A DNA stretch of 64,000 nt from Wenjunlia vitaminophila DSM 41686 (GTDB taxonomy: Bacteria; Actinomycetota; Actinomycetes; Streptomycetales; Streptomycetaceae), in assembly GCF_000380165.1 (NCBI RefSeq), contig NZ_KB904658.1, positions 124,001 to 188,000 of the forward strand, read 5' to 3'. Under the pieces are notes generated by a model. The model was not told the DNA's origin. It made no database searches and saw nothing but the letters and a program-made list of their open reading frames with translations. How positions within the stretch are numbered: the first letter of the stretch is position 1; each line of letters begins with the position of its first letter. Below are positions 41,882 through 51,343 of the stretch, piece after piece. Made by a program: the position numbers and the translations under genes.

Positions 41882-44800
41882 GTGAGACGCACTCCTCGAC
41901 GGAGACTGAGAAGTCGCCTACTGGCCACCGCCACAGCGGTGGCGGTGGGCGCTTCACTCCCCGTCATAGCCACGGGGGCCGACGCCAAGGCCGAGCCGGC
42001 CCCCGCCAGTTCCACCCACCCGGCGTCGAAGCAGGAGGCGGTCACCACCGCCCAGGTGACGCTGGTGACCGGTGACACGGTGACCGTCACCACCCAGCCC
42101 GACGGCAAGCAGACGGTGAAGGCCGAACCGGCCAAGGGCACCACGAAGACCTTCCAGTCCGTCACCACGCCCGACGGCGACGTGTACGTCTACCCGTCCG
42201 ACACCCTCGACGTCCTCGCCGCGGGGACCGTGGACCGCGCGCTGTTCAACGTCACGCAGTTGATCGAGGACGGCCAGACCGACGCCAGGTCCCGCGAACT
42301 GCCGGTGATCCTCAGCTACGCCGACAGGCCGTCCCGGGCGACGCTCGAGGAGCGGGCCGGGGCGCTCCCGGCGAGCGAGCCGGGCGTGGTGATGGACCGG
42401 ATGGACATGGCGGCCGTCCGGGTCACCAAGGGCGAGGCACGGTCGTTCTGGAACTCCGCCCGGCCCGTCGGTGCCGAATCCGGCCGGAAGACCACCGCCG
42501 CGGCCCGGGCCGGCAGCGACGACGTGGCCAAGATCTGGTACGACGCCCCGGTGAAGGCCGCCCTGGACGTCAGCGTCCCGCAGATCAACGCGCCCACCGC
42601 CTGGAAGGCCGGCTACGACGGCAAGGGCGTGAAGGTCGCGGTCCTAGACACCGGCGTCGACCTGACGCACGCGGATGTCAGGGACAGGGTCGTCGGGTCC
42701 GCCAACTTCGTGATCCCGACGGCGTCCGTGCAGGACGGCCACGGCCACGGCACCCACGTCGCCTCCACCATCGCGGGCAGCGGCGCGGCGTCCGGCGGGA
42801 AGTACCGGGGCGTCGCCCCCGGCGCCGACCTGCTCATCGGCAAGGTCCTGGGGGACGGCGGCGCCGGGCCCACCTCCGGCGTCATCGCCGGCATGGAGTG
42901 GGCGGTGGACCAGGGCGCCGACGTGATCAGCATGTCCCTGGGTTCCCCCACCTCCACCGCGAGCACCCCTTCGTCCGAGGCCGTGAACCGGCTCAGCGCC
43001 GCGAGTGACGCCCTGTTCGTGGTGGCCGCGGGCAACGACGGCCCCGGCGCGGAGACCATCGGTTCCCCGGGCATCGCCGACGCGGCGCTGACCGTCGGCG
43101 CGGTGGACAAGTCCGAGGCGATGGCCTACTTCTCCAGCCGCGGCCCGCGGGCCGGTGACGGCGGCCTGAAGCCGGACATCACCGCGCCCGGCGTGGGCAT
43201 CGTGGCCGCCCGAGCCACGGGCACCTCGATGGGCAAGCCCGTCGACGACGACTACACCGCGGCGAACGGGACCTCGATGGCGACCCCGCACGTCGCGGGC
43301 GCCGCCGCGCTGCTCGCCCAGCGGCACCCGGACTGGGAGGGGGAGCGGATCAAGGCCGCGCTCACCTCCCACGCCGCCCCCTCGGACGCCGGCGTCTACG
43401 AGCAGGGCAACGGCCGGGTGGACGTCGCCGCCTCGCTCGACCCCGAGCTCGACCTGGCCGGGTCCGTCGACTTCGGCCGGGCCCTCTGGCAGGAGACCCC
43501 GTACGACACGGTGACCCGCAGCGCCACCGTCAGCAACCGGACCGGCGCCGCCACCACCGTGTCGCTCGCCATCGACGACTGGGGGAACCTGCCCGAGGGC
43601 GCCGTGACGCTCTCCCAGCGGGAGGTCACCGTTCCGGCCAACGGCACCGTCCAGGTCCCGTTGGTCCTCGACCCCAACGGCGTCACCGCGGGCAGCTACT
43701 CGGGCCGGCTGACGGCGACCACCGCCGACGGCGCCACCGCGCACACCGCGATCGGCTTCGACAAGGAGAAGCCGCGCTACGACCTGACGTGGAAGATCAG
43801 GGGACGCGACGGCAAGCCGGCCCGCGGCGCGGTCGCGGTGATGGGTCTGGACAACGACTTCTTCGACTACTGGTTCTACGACGGCCAGGGCACGATGCGG
43901 CTGCCCGTCGGCAGGTACGCCCTCTTCGGCACCGTCACGACCTGGGACCCGACCCTCGGGTCCCGGTCGGCCCAGGACCTGTTCTCCCTGCCCGAGACCA
44001 CGCTGGAGGACGGCCCCGTCACGGTCACCATCGACGGCACCGGGGCGAAGGACTTCGAACTGGACGTCACCGACGAGAAGCGGCCCCTGGAGGACAGCAC
44101 CTTCGCCTACGACCTGATGCGGATCAGGCAGGGCGCGAGGGGCCTCGAGGGCGCCGAGGTGTCCGTCTTCGGCGACCGCTCCTACGCCTTCGAACGTCAG
44201 GGCGCCATCCCGATGCCCACCCCGACCGCGGGTGACCTCTGGGCCTCCTTCTTCCAGCGGAAGCGGGAACCGGTCCTGCGGGCCGAGGTCGTCGGCCGCG
44301 ACGGGTTCCCCCTGTCGGTGAGGACCTCGTACTACTCCCAGCGCTTCCCGGGAACGACGAAGCTGGGCGTGGTGGACGTGGGCCAGGGCTCGGCCGAGGA
44401 ACTCGCGGGCAAGGACCTGCGGGGCAGGGCGGCCCTGCTGCACACCCCCACCAGCCGCAACGCCGAGCAGGTGCGGCGCCTGGTGGACGCCGGAGCGTCA
44501 GCCATCGTCATCGCGCCCGAGGACGGTCTCGCGCTCAACCTGAACGACAGCGCCGCCACGGTGCCCTCGTTCGGCGTGACCGAGCGGGAGGGCGTACGGC
44601 TCGCGGACCTGGTCGCCCAGCGGGGCGACGGCCGGGTCACCGTGTCCCTGCGCGGGCTGAAGGAAGCCCGCTACACCTACAGCGGCCAGTGGGAGTACCA
44701 CAACACCGTCCCCGCGGACCTGCGCACCGAGGTGAGCCGTCGGGACTTCGCCACGCTCAAGAACGCGTTCCACAGCGACCTGACGGACCGCCTCAGCGAG

Positions 44801-45715
44801 TACGAGCTGTGGGGCCACGGCCAGGCACCGGTGACCTCGTTCCGGATGCCCGAACCGCTCACCCGTGGCCACCAGCGCGACGACCACGTCTACGCGGCCG
44901 GGGACATGGCGTACCGGCAGGAAGTCACCGTCAACACCAAGGACTACTGGGCGATGCAGGGGCCGGCACGGACCTACCGTCCCGGTCAGGTGGAGCACGA
45001 GCGGTGGTACGCCCCGGCGATGCGCCCCTCGAACTCCGCCCCCCTGCCCTGCACCTTCTGCCGCACCGACACCGTCACGGTCCTGGGGGCGTCGTTCGGC
45101 GGTGACTCCGAATCCGACCACTTCTTCACGGGCTACCCCAACTTCGAGGTGGTGGACTTCTCCCGCGACGGACAGGTGATCGGGCCCGTCGACGAGTGGT
45201 GGGTCAAGGAGAAGGCCAACTACCAGCTCAGGTTCGACGTCAGCTTCCCGGAGCGGTCCGGGCTCCTGCTCGGCCGGTGGTCCTCCTCGGCCTACGACTT
45301 CGTCTCGGCCGAGCCGACCGGCATGAACGTCGAGGGGTGCCAGGAGATCGCGCCGACGGCCAGGACCTGTGAGGCCCTGCCGATGATCCTGCCCGAGTAC
45401 GACATCCCGGTGGACCTGCACAACCGGGCCGCCGCCGGGCAGGAGTACGCCTTCACCCTGAACGCGCCGCACGCCAAGGGCTGGAAGTCGCAGACCACGC
45501 CGATCACCGGCGCCGAGGTCTCGGTGAGCTACGACGACGGCGAGACCTGGCAGCGGGCCGACGTCGAGCGGATCGACCAGGACTCCTTCCGGGTGTCCTA
45601 CGACCACCCGGAGCTGACCGCCACCAACGGCTTCGTCACCCTCAGGACGGAGGTGGAGGACTCCGCCGGCAACCACACCAAGCAGACCATCGAGCGGGCC
45701 TACGCCCTGCGGTGA
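41882..45715 (+). CDS. Secreted subtilisin-like serine protease (S8), 1277 residues
   Basis: Large extracellular protease. A Sec/Tat-like signal peptide (RRTPRRRLRSRLLATATA..., cleavage near residue 35) is followed by a propeptide of about 200 residues. The catalytic domain has Asp256 (VAVLDTGVD), His292 (GHGHGTHVAS) and Ser465 (NGTSMATPHVAGA). Then come beta-sandwich domains, a PA-type insert near 820-900 (GKDLRGRAALLHTP, ASAIVIAPEDG), and a C-terminal beta-rich part ending in a Fn3-like segment. The tail motif CTFCRTDT has two cysteines. GTG start at 41882 with AAGGAGAGG. Two terminators follow, so it is monocistronic. It should degrade external protein for nutrition. Confidence 0.92.
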   Translation: MRRTPRRRLRSRLLATATAVAVGASLPVIATGADAKAEPAPASSTHPASKQEAVTTAQVTLVTGDTVTVTTQPDGKQTVKAEPAKGTTKTFQSVTTPDGDVYVYPSDTLDVLAAGTVDRALFNVTQLIEDGQTDARSRELPVILSYADRPSRATLEERAGALPASEPGVVMDRMDMAAVRVTKGEARSFWNSARPVGAESGRKTTAAARAGSDDVAKIWYDAPVKAALDVSVPQINAPTAWKAGYDGKGVKVAVLDTGVDLTHADVRDRVVGSANFVIPTASVQDGHGHGTHVASTIAGSGAASGGKYRGVAPGADLLIGKVLGDGGAGPTSGVIAGMEWAVDQGADVISMSLGSPTSTASTPSSEAVNRLSAASDALFVVAAGNDGPGAETIGSPGIADAALTVGAVDKSEAMAYFSSRGPRAGDGGLKPDITAPGVGIVAARATGTSMGKPVDDDYTAANGTSMATPHVAGAAALLAQRHPDWEGERIKAALTSHAAPSDAGVYEQGNGRVDVAASLDPELDLAGSVDFGRALWQETPYDTVTRSATVSNRTGAATTVSLAIDDWGNLPEGAVTLSQREVTVPANGTVQVPLVLDPNGVTAGSYSGRLTATTADGATAHTAIGFDKEKPRYDLTWKIRGRDGKPARGAVAVMGLDNDFFDYWFYDGQGTMRLPVGRYALFGTVTTWDPTLGSRSAQDLFSLPETTLEDGPVTVTIDGTGAKDFELDVTDEKRPLEDSTFAYDLMRIRQGARGLEGAEVSVFGDRSYAFERQGAIPMPTPTAGDLWASFFQRKREPVLRAEVVGRDGFPLSVRTSYYSQRFPGTTKLGVVDVGQGSAEELAGKDLRGRAALLHTPTSRNAEQVRRLVDAGASAIVIAPEDGLALNLNDSAATVPSFGVTEREGVRLADLVAQRGDGRVTVSLRGLKEARYTYSGQWEYHNTVPADLRTEVSRRDFATLKNAFHSDLTDRLSEYELWGHGQAPVTSFRMPEPLTRGHQRDDHVYAAGDMAYRQEVTVNTKDYWAMQGPARTYRPGQVEHERWYAPAMRPSNSAPLPCTFCRTDTVTVLGASFGGDSESDHFFTGYPNFEVVDFSRDGQVIGPVDEWWVKEKANYQLRFDVSFPERSGLLLGRWSSSAYDFVSAEPTGMNVEGCQEIAPTARTCEALPMILPEYDIPVDLHNRAAAGQEYAFTLNAPHAKGWKSQTTPITGAEVSVSYDDGETWQRADVERIDQDSFRVSYDHPELTATNGFVTLRTEVEDSAGNHTKQTIERAYALR

Positions 45716-45723
45716 CCGAACGC

Positions 45724-45756
45724 GGTGGGGCGGGGTGAGGCAACCCCCGCCCCACC
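45724..45756 (+). terminator. Hairpin terminator 1 after the subtilase
   Basis: GGTGGGGCGGGG (45724-45735) pairs perfectly with CCCCGCCCCACC (45745-45756), 9-base loop, 8 bases after the stop. Confidence 0.75.
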
Positions 45757-45775
45757 GGTCCCCGGAGCACGGGGG

Positions 45776-45808
45776 ACCAGGGCGACCACGACAGGTGGTC
45801 GCCCTGGT
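45776..45808 (+). terminator. Hairpin terminator 2 after the subtilase
   Basis: ACCAGGGCGACCA (45776-45788) pairs perfectly with TGGTCGCCCTGGT (45796-45808), 7-base loop. Together with the hairpin 20 bases upstream it forms a double terminator. The remaining 270 bases up to 46076 show no gene. Confidence 0.7.
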
Positions 45809-46076
45809 GCCGTTCTGCCGCGGCAGTCGTCGCCGCGCCGTGGCACGCGGCCGTGACAGGACGATCCGGCTGCTCGTCGGGCCGCCGGTCCGGAGCTGAC
45901 CAGCGAGCACAGGAGGGAGGGGAGCCGAGCGGCGGGGGCGGATTCGGACGAACTCTGGAACACCTATGGAGATCGCATGAATGCGCCAACCGATGTCGCT
46001 GCCCCGGGCTCTTCCTGGCCGAGCTCGGCACCGTCTCGAGGTGCCGGATTTGTGATCGAGGAGACCCGTACTCCCC

Positions 46077-48062
46077 ATGAAACTGCGCAGTGCGAACCAC
46101 GCCGGGAAACCCGGGCAGACCGAGAGCCCGCAATGCGGACGCCGTTTCTCGCGCAGAACGAAAGGGGCCAGCGCCGCCCGGAAGACCCGACGCTTACGTA
46201 TTGACTATCCCAGGAGCGGATTACGGGGCTGGCGGCGTTGGGTGCCTTCCTGGAAGCTGGTCTCCGGCCTGTTCCTGCTCGGTGTCGGCGCCCTCGTGGG
46301 CCTGTTCGCGATCCTCTACACGCAGGTCGAGATCCCCGACCCGCACGACTCCGCGCGTCGGCAGGCCACCGTCTACTACTGGGCGGACGGCAGCCGGATG
46401 GTGAGCGTCGGCGATGTGAACCGGCAGGACATCGACCTCTCCCAGGTGCCCGAGTCCGTCCAGGAGGCCGTCGTCGCGGCGGAGAACGCGGACTTCTACA
46501 GCGACTGGGGCGTCTCGGTGAAGGGCATCGCCCGAGCTGCCCTGAGCGCCGCCAAGGGCGGGGAGACACAGGGTGGTTCCACGATCACCCAGCAGTACGT
46601 GAAGAACACCTACCTGACCCAGGACCAGACCGTCAGCCGGAAGGTGAGGGAACTGGTTCTCTCCTTGAAGGTCAGCAACCAACGATCCAAGTCGGAGATC
46701 CTCGAGGGGTACCTCAACACCTCGTGGTTCGGCCGCGGCGCTTACGGAATCCAAGCTGCCTCGTACGCCTACTACGGTGTCCCGGCAAAAGACCTGAATC
46801 CCAGTCAGGGGGCCTTGTTGGCGAGCCTCCTCAAGGGCGCGGACAGTTATGATCCGTCAATCAGTCCCGCCAACCACCGTCGGGCCGTGGACCGCTGGAG
46901 CTGGATTCTGGACCGGCAGGTCGAAACCGGCTCGATGAGCCCCGAGGAACGCGCGAGGTACCAGGAGTTCCCCGAGCCGAAGCCTCCGGTCAAGCCGACC
47001 AGCCAGGCGGGGCAGATCGGCTATCTCATCGACATCGCCAACAAGTACATCAAGAGCCACAGTGGGATCACTGACAGGGATCTCGCCGGTGGCGGCTACC
47101 GCGTCCACACCACCTTCGAGAAGGACAAGGTACGCGCGCTCACGAGGGCCGTCGAAACCGTGCGCGCGGACCGCCTGGACCCGCGCAAGCGCGCCGCCGA
47201 CCGGCATGTCGAAGTGGGTGCCGCCTCGGTACGTCCCGGCGACGGGGCGATCGTCGCGGTCTACGGAGGCTCCGACGCGACCAAGCACTTCACCAACAAC
47301 GCGGACACCTCGGGCGTGCCGGCGGGGTCCGCGTTCAAACCGTTCGTGTACGCCGCTGCTCTGGAGGCGGCAGACGTCTCCGAGGAGAATCCCGAGCCGG
47401 CGCGGCCCCTGAACCTCGGCCGGTCCCTGGTCGACTCGGACACCAGCCCGTTCGTGGAGGTCGGCAAGAAGATCGGGCTGAGGAAGGTCAGGGCGCTCGC
47501 GGTCGCGTCGGGGCTGCGGGAGGAGAGCATGGCGAAGCTGGAGCCGACCTTCTCGATCGGCACCTCCACCCCCAGCGCCGTCCGACTGGCCAGCGCCTAC
47601 ACGACCTTCGTCAACGGCGGCCAGGCGACCGAACCGTACTCGGTGACCAGGATCGAGCGGAACGGCGTCGAGGTGGACGGCTTCGACCGGCCCGGGAAGC
47701 GGCGTGTGATGGACCGGAAGGGCGCCTCGCTCGTCTCTGAGGCGCTGCTGGAGGTGGGCCTGGCAGCCGTCACCCCTCCGGGGGACAGGAAGCCGGCCCA
47801 CTACCCGGTCTGGGCGGGCCGGACCGGTCCGAACGATCACATGAAGTCGGCCTGGTTCATCGGCGTCACCGAGAAGCTGAGCACCTCGGTGACGATGTTC
47901 CGCACCAAGCCCGGTGTTCCGCACCTGCTGCCCATGCGGGGCGTGGGCGGCCCCGGTTCCGAGCGGGGCAGCGCCTTCCCGCCGCTGATCTGGAACGCTT
48001 ACCACGAGGCGGTGACGCCGTCACCGGGCCTGCACCTCCAGAAACCCGAGACGTTCTCGTAG
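46077..48062 (+). CDS. Class A penicillin-binding protein (GT51 + transpeptidase)
   Basis: Bifunctional peptidoglycan synthase of 661 residues. A basic cytoplasmic N-terminus is followed by one membrane helix (about residues 60-82). The GT51 glycosyltransferase domain shows AAENADFYSDWGV (a variant of the EDxxFxxHxG motif), GGSTITQQYVKN and EGYLNTSWFGRGAYGIQAA. The transpeptidase domain has the SxxK serine at residue 418 (GSAFKPF), but the KTG box reads RTG at 582-584 and no clear SxN is seen. Activity of the second domain is therefore less certain than the first. GAGGAGA lies before the ATG at 46077, a little far upstream. Codon use is somewhat less GC-biased than in neighbours. Confidence 0.85.
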   Translation: MKLRSANHAGKPGQTESPQCGRRFSRRTKGASAARKTRRLRIDYPRSGLRGWRRWVPSWKLVSGLFLLGVGALVGLFAILYTQVEIPDPHDSARRQATVYYWADGSRMVSVGDVNRQDIDLSQVPESVQEAVVAAENADFYSDWGVSVKGIARAALSAAKGGETQGGSTITQQYVKNTYLTQDQTVSRKVRELVLSLKVSNQRSKSEILEGYLNTSWFGRGAYGIQAASYAYYGVPAKDLNPSQGALLASLLKGADSYDPSISPANHRRAVDRWSWILDRQVETGSMSPEERARYQEFPEPKPPVKPTSQAGQIGYLIDIANKYIKSHSGITDRDLAGGGYRVHTTFEKDKVRALTRAVETVRADRLDPRKRAADRHVEVGAASVRPGDGAIVAVYGGSDATKHFTNNADTSGVPAGSAFKPFVYAAALEAADVSEENPEPARPLNLGRSLVDSDTSPFVEVGKKIGLRKVRALAVASGLREESMAKLEPTFSIGTSTPSAVRLASAYTTFVNGGQATEPYSVTRIERNGVEVDGFDRPGKRRVMDRKGASLVSEALLEVGLAAVTPPGDRKPAHYPVWAGRTGPNDHMKSAWFIGVTEKLSTSVTMFRTKPGVPHLLPMRGVGGPGSERGSAFPPLIWNAYHEAVTPSPGLHLQKPETFS

Positions 48063-48199
48063 CGCGGGGTCCCGGGGGGGCGCGTTCGGGGTCAGGCAGT
48101 TGGAGGCGGCCCGGCCCAGGCCAGGCCGTCGCTCCGCCGCGGCTGCTCACCACCGTGCACTGCGCGCCTCTCGGCGGCCGACCGTTCCGTGCCGCCCGC

Positions 48200-48610
48200 C
48201 TACCCGCGTCGCCCCGGACCGCCCGGCCCGGGGCGACGCCGTCGTGTGGCATCCCGCCGGTCAGCGGTGGCCAGCGCGGTGTTGACCAGCGCCGCGACGG
48301 CGAAGGCACCCGCGACCTCGGCCCGGCCCACCCCGTACAGGGCCAGGGTCGCCCCGCCGAAGACCAGCGCCTTGACGGCCAGCGCCGCGGGCAGCGGCAC
48401 GGAGAACCTGGCCTTCGGCGCGGCGAACAGGCCCCACAGGACCACAGCGGCCAACGGCGTGCCGAGGCCCAGCAGGACGTGGACGCCCAGGTTGTCGCCG
48501 ACGCCGAACCCCCACCAGCCGAGGGCGACCAGGGCCGCGAGCTCCAGCAGGAACGCCAGCACGTCGTTCGGACCCACCCGGGCGTCGGGAGGTGGGGGGT
48601 GATGTCTCAT
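48200..48610 (-). CDS. YrdB/DUF2568-family membrane protein
   Basis: A 136-residue protein with four hydrophobic segments and the family start (NDVLAFLLELAALVALGWWGFGVG), then GLGTPLAAVVLWGLFAAPKARF. The C-terminus is Arg/Pro-rich and probably cytoplasmic. The ATG at 48608-48610 has GAGAGG upstream; a longer frame is open but unlikely. Family function is unknown. It is divergent from the dihydropyrimidinase gene and convergent with the PBP gene. Confidence 0.78.
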   Translation of the reverse strand: MRHHPPPPDARVGPNDVLAFLLELAALVALGWWGFGVGDNLGVHVLLGLGTPLAAVVLWGLFAAPKARFSVPLPAALAVKALVFGGATLALYGVGRAEVAGAFAVAALVNTALATADRRDATRRRRPGPGGPGRRG

Positions 48611-48733
48611 TCGTGCGCATCCTCTCGTGACGACTGCATTCTGCACAGAGGTCCGCGATGTGACTGACTCCGGGGCGGTACCCCCCACGGAGTGGTGGGG
48701 CGGGGCCGTCCGCCGTGATTCGGCGCGACGGTA

Positions 48734-48794
48734 TTGCCACGGCGGGTAGTGCGCTTCTAGGTTCTTCTCCCACGGTGGTCTACGTGCGTAGACC
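48734..48794 (+). promoter_or_regulatory. Promoter and operator of the dihydropyrimidinase operon
   Basis: TTGCCA (48734-48739), 18-base spacer, TAGGTT (48758-48763), then the perfect inverted repeat GGTCTACG-TG-CGTAGACC at 48777-48794. The inner 14 bases are identical to those at 35342-35355 upstream of the ureidopropionase gene. Confidence 0.65.
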
Positions 48795-48818
48795 AATTCG
48801 CCCGTCGAGGAGCCGCTG

Positions 48819-50228
48819 ATGCCCGACCGTACCGTCATCCGAGGCGGATTCGTCATCACCGCCGCCGACGAGGTCCACGCGGACGTCCTGGTCGAGGGCG
48901 GCAGGGTGGCCGCTCTCGCCACGCAGGACAGCCAGGTGTCCCAGGGCTGGGCCGAGTCCGCGGACCGGGTCGTCGACGCCACCGGGTGCTACGTCATCCC
49001 CGGCGGCGTGGACGCGCACACGCACATGGAGATGCCGTTCGGCGGAACCGTCGCGGCGGACACCTTCGAGACCGGGACCCGGGCCGCCGCCTGGGGTGGC
49101 ACCACCACCATCGTGGACTTCGCCGTCCAGCAGCGCGGGCGCTCGCTGCGCGAGGGCCTCGACGCCTGGCACGCCAAGGCCGACGGCAGGTGCGCGGTGG
49201 ACTACGGCTTCCACATGATCCTCTCCGACGTCAACGAGCACACGCTCAAGGAGATGGACGCCCTGGTGGAACAGGGCGTGACCAGCTTCAAGCTGTTCAT
49301 GGCGTACCCCGGCGTCCTGTACAGCGACGACGGCCAGATCCTGCGGGCCATGCAGCGCACCGCCGCCAACGGCGGGCTGACGATGATGCACGCCGAGAAC
49401 GGCATCGCCATCGACGTCCTGGTGGAACAGGCCCTCGCGGCGGGCAGGACCGACCCCCGCTACCACGGCGAGGTGCGGCACGCGCTGCTCGAGGCCGAGG
49501 CCACCCACCGGGCCATCCAGCTCGCCCGGGTCACCGGCTCCCCGCTCTACGTGGTCCACGTCTCCGCGAGCGAGGCCGTCTCCGAACTGGCCCAGGCCCG
49601 CGACCTGGGACTCAACGTGTTCGCCGAGACCTGCCCCCAGTACCTGTTCCTGTCCACGGACAACCTGGCGGAACCGGACTTCGAGGGCGCCAAGTACGTC
49701 TGCTCCACCCCGCTGCGCCCGGTGGAGCACCAGGCCGCGCTCTGGCGGGGGCTGCGCACCAACGACCTGTCGGTGGTCTCCACCGACCACTGCCCGTTCT
49801 GCTTCAACGGTCAGAAGGAGCTCGGCAGGGGCGACTTCTCCCGGATCCCCAACGGGCTGCCGGGCGTGGAGAACCGCATGGACCTGCTGCACCAGGCGGT
49901 CCTCGACGGCCACATCTCCCGCCGCCGGTGGATCGAACTCGCCTGCGCCACCCCTGCCCGGATGTTCGGCCTCTACCCGCGCAAGGGCACCATCGCGCCC
50001 GGCGCGGACGCCGACATCGTGGTCTACGACCCGAACGTCACCCAGGTGATCTCGGCGGAGACCCACCACATGAACGTGGACTACTCGGCGTACGAGGGCA
50101 GGCGGGTCACCGGGCAGGTGCGCACCGTCCTGTCCCGGGGCGAGCTCGTCCTGGAGGACCGGGAGTACGTGGGGCGGGCCGGGCACGGCCAGTTCCTGCC
50201 CCGCGGCACCTGCCAGTACCTGCTGTAG
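48819..50228 (+). CDS. Dihydropyrimidinase / D-hydantoinase
   Basis: Zinc amidohydrolase of 469 residues that opens the ring of dihydrouracil or dihydrothymine to an N-carbamoyl beta-amino acid, the substrate of the ureidopropionase at 35392. Metal ligands are seen in GGVDAHTHME, the carbamylated lysine in TSFKLFMAYPG, later histidines in MMHAENG and VHVSASEA, and Asp in STDHCPF. Length fits the family (450-470). AGGAG lies before the ATG at 48819. It is first in an operon with an LLM oxidoreductase. Specificity for hydantoins instead of pyrimidines cannot be excluded. Confidence 0.9.
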   Translation: MPDRTVIRGGFVITAADEVHADVLVEGGRVAALATQDSQVSQGWAESADRVVDATGCYVIPGGVDAHTHMEMPFGGTVAADTFETGTRAAAWGGTTTIVDFAVQQRGRSLREGLDAWHAKADGRCAVDYGFHMILSDVNEHTLKEMDALVEQGVTSFKLFMAYPGVLYSDDGQILRAMQRTAANGGLTMMHAENGIAIDVLVEQALAAGRTDPRYHGEVRHALLEAEATHRAIQLARVTGSPLYVVHVSASEAVSELAQARDLGLNVFAETCPQYLFLSTDNLAEPDFEGAKYVCSTPLRPVEHQAALWRGLRTNDLSVVSTDHCPFCFNGQKELGRGDFSRIPNGLPGVENRMDLLHQAVLDGHISRRRWIELACATPARMFGLYPRKGTIAPGADADIVVYDPNVTQVISAETHHMNVDYSAYEGRRVTGQVRTVLSRGELVLEDREYVGRAGHGQFLPRGTCQYLL

Positions 50229-50319
50229 CCCGGCACCGAGCCGTCCCACCCACCAGGAACCCGCAACGCACCACCGGCACCCAAGCGGACCCACCGACAA
50301 CGCAGACAGGGGGAGCCCT

Positions 50320-51339
50320 GTGGACTTCGGCCTCGTCCTCCAGACGGACCCGCCGGCCTCGGCCGTCGTCGAGCTGATGCAACGAGCGGAACGCCAGGGG
50401 TTCAGCCACGGCTGGACCTTCGACTCCGCCGTGCTGTGGCAGGAACCGTTCGTCATCCACAGCCGCATCCTGGACCACACCACGCGCATGGTGGTGGGGC
50501 CCATGGTGACCAATCCCGGCACCCGGAGCTGGGAGGTGACCGCGTCCGTCTTCGCCACCCTCAACGAGATGTACGGCAATCGCACCGTGTGCGGGATCGG
50601 CCGCGGTGACTCCGCGATGCGGGTGGCCGGCCGCCCCCCGGCCACCCTGGCCAGGCTCGGCGAGGCCATGGAGGTGATCAAGGAACTCGCGGAGGGCCGC
50701 GAGGTGACCGTGGACGGCACCCCGGTGCGACTGCCCTGGGTCAAGGACGGCCGGCTGCCGGTGTGGATGGCCGCGTACGGGCCGAAGGCCCTGCGGATGG
50801 CCGGCGAGCGGGCCGACGGGTTCATCCTCCAACTCGCCGACCCGTACCTCACCGAGTGGATGGTCCGGGCGGTGCGCACCGCCGCGGAGAAGGCGGGCCG
50901 GGACCCGGCCCAGGTCACCGTCTGCGTGGCCGCCCCCGCGTACGTCGGCGACGACCTGGCGCACGCCAGGGAGCAGTGCCGGTGGTTCGGCGGCATGGTC
51001 GGCAACCACGTGGCCGACCTGGTCAGCCGGTACGGGGAGGACTCGGGGGCCGTGCCGGAGGCGTTGACCGCGTACATCCGGGAGCGACAGGGCTACGACT
51101 ACCGCCACCACGGCAGGGCCGGCAACCCCGACACCGCGTTCGTCCCGGACGAGATCGTGGACCGCTTCTGCCTGTTGGGCCCGCCCTCCGCGCACATCGC
51201 CCGGCTGGAGGAGCTTCGTCAACTGGGCGTTGACCAGTTCGCGGTGTACGCGATGCACGACGCCAAGGAGGCCACGATCGACGCCTACGGGCAGGAGGTG
51301 ATCCCGGCGCTGACGGCGGGTGGGCCTGTGTCAGAGTGA
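50320..51339 (+). CDS. LLM-class F420-dependent oxidoreductase
   Basis: A 339-residue luciferase-like TIM-barrel protein of the group that regularly accompanies hydantoinase genes in actinobacteria. Features: MDFGLVLQTDPPA at the start, GIGRGDSAMR near residue 94, WMAAYGPKALRMAGERADG and DQFAVYAMHDAKE at the end. It is expected to use F420. In this pathway it may reduce the pyrimidine ring before hydrolysis, replacing dihydropyrimidine dehydrogenase, of which no gene is seen; this is inference. GTG start at 50320 with GGGGGAG upstream. Confidence 0.85.
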   Translation: MDFGLVLQTDPPASAVVELMQRAERQGFSHGWTFDSAVLWQEPFVIHSRILDHTTRMVVGPMVTNPGTRSWEVTASVFATLNEMYGNRTVCGIGRGDSAMRVAGRPPATLARLGEAMEVIKELAEGREVTVDGTPVRLPWVKDGRLPVWMAAYGPKALRMAGERADGFILQLADPYLTEWMVRAVRTAAEKAGRDPAQVTVCVAAPAYVGDDLAHAREQCRWFGGMVGNHVADLVSRYGEDSGAVPEALTAYIRERQGYDYRHHGRAGNPDTAFVPDEIVDRFCLLGPPSAHIARLEELRQLGVDQFAVYAMHDAKEATIDAYGQEVIPALTAGGPVSE

Positions 51340-51343
51340 GCCC

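Noticed and set aside
41273-42075. Plus-strand frames overlapping the 5' region of the subtilase
   Set aside because: They conflict with the subtilase signal peptide and translate to Arg/Pro-rich noise.
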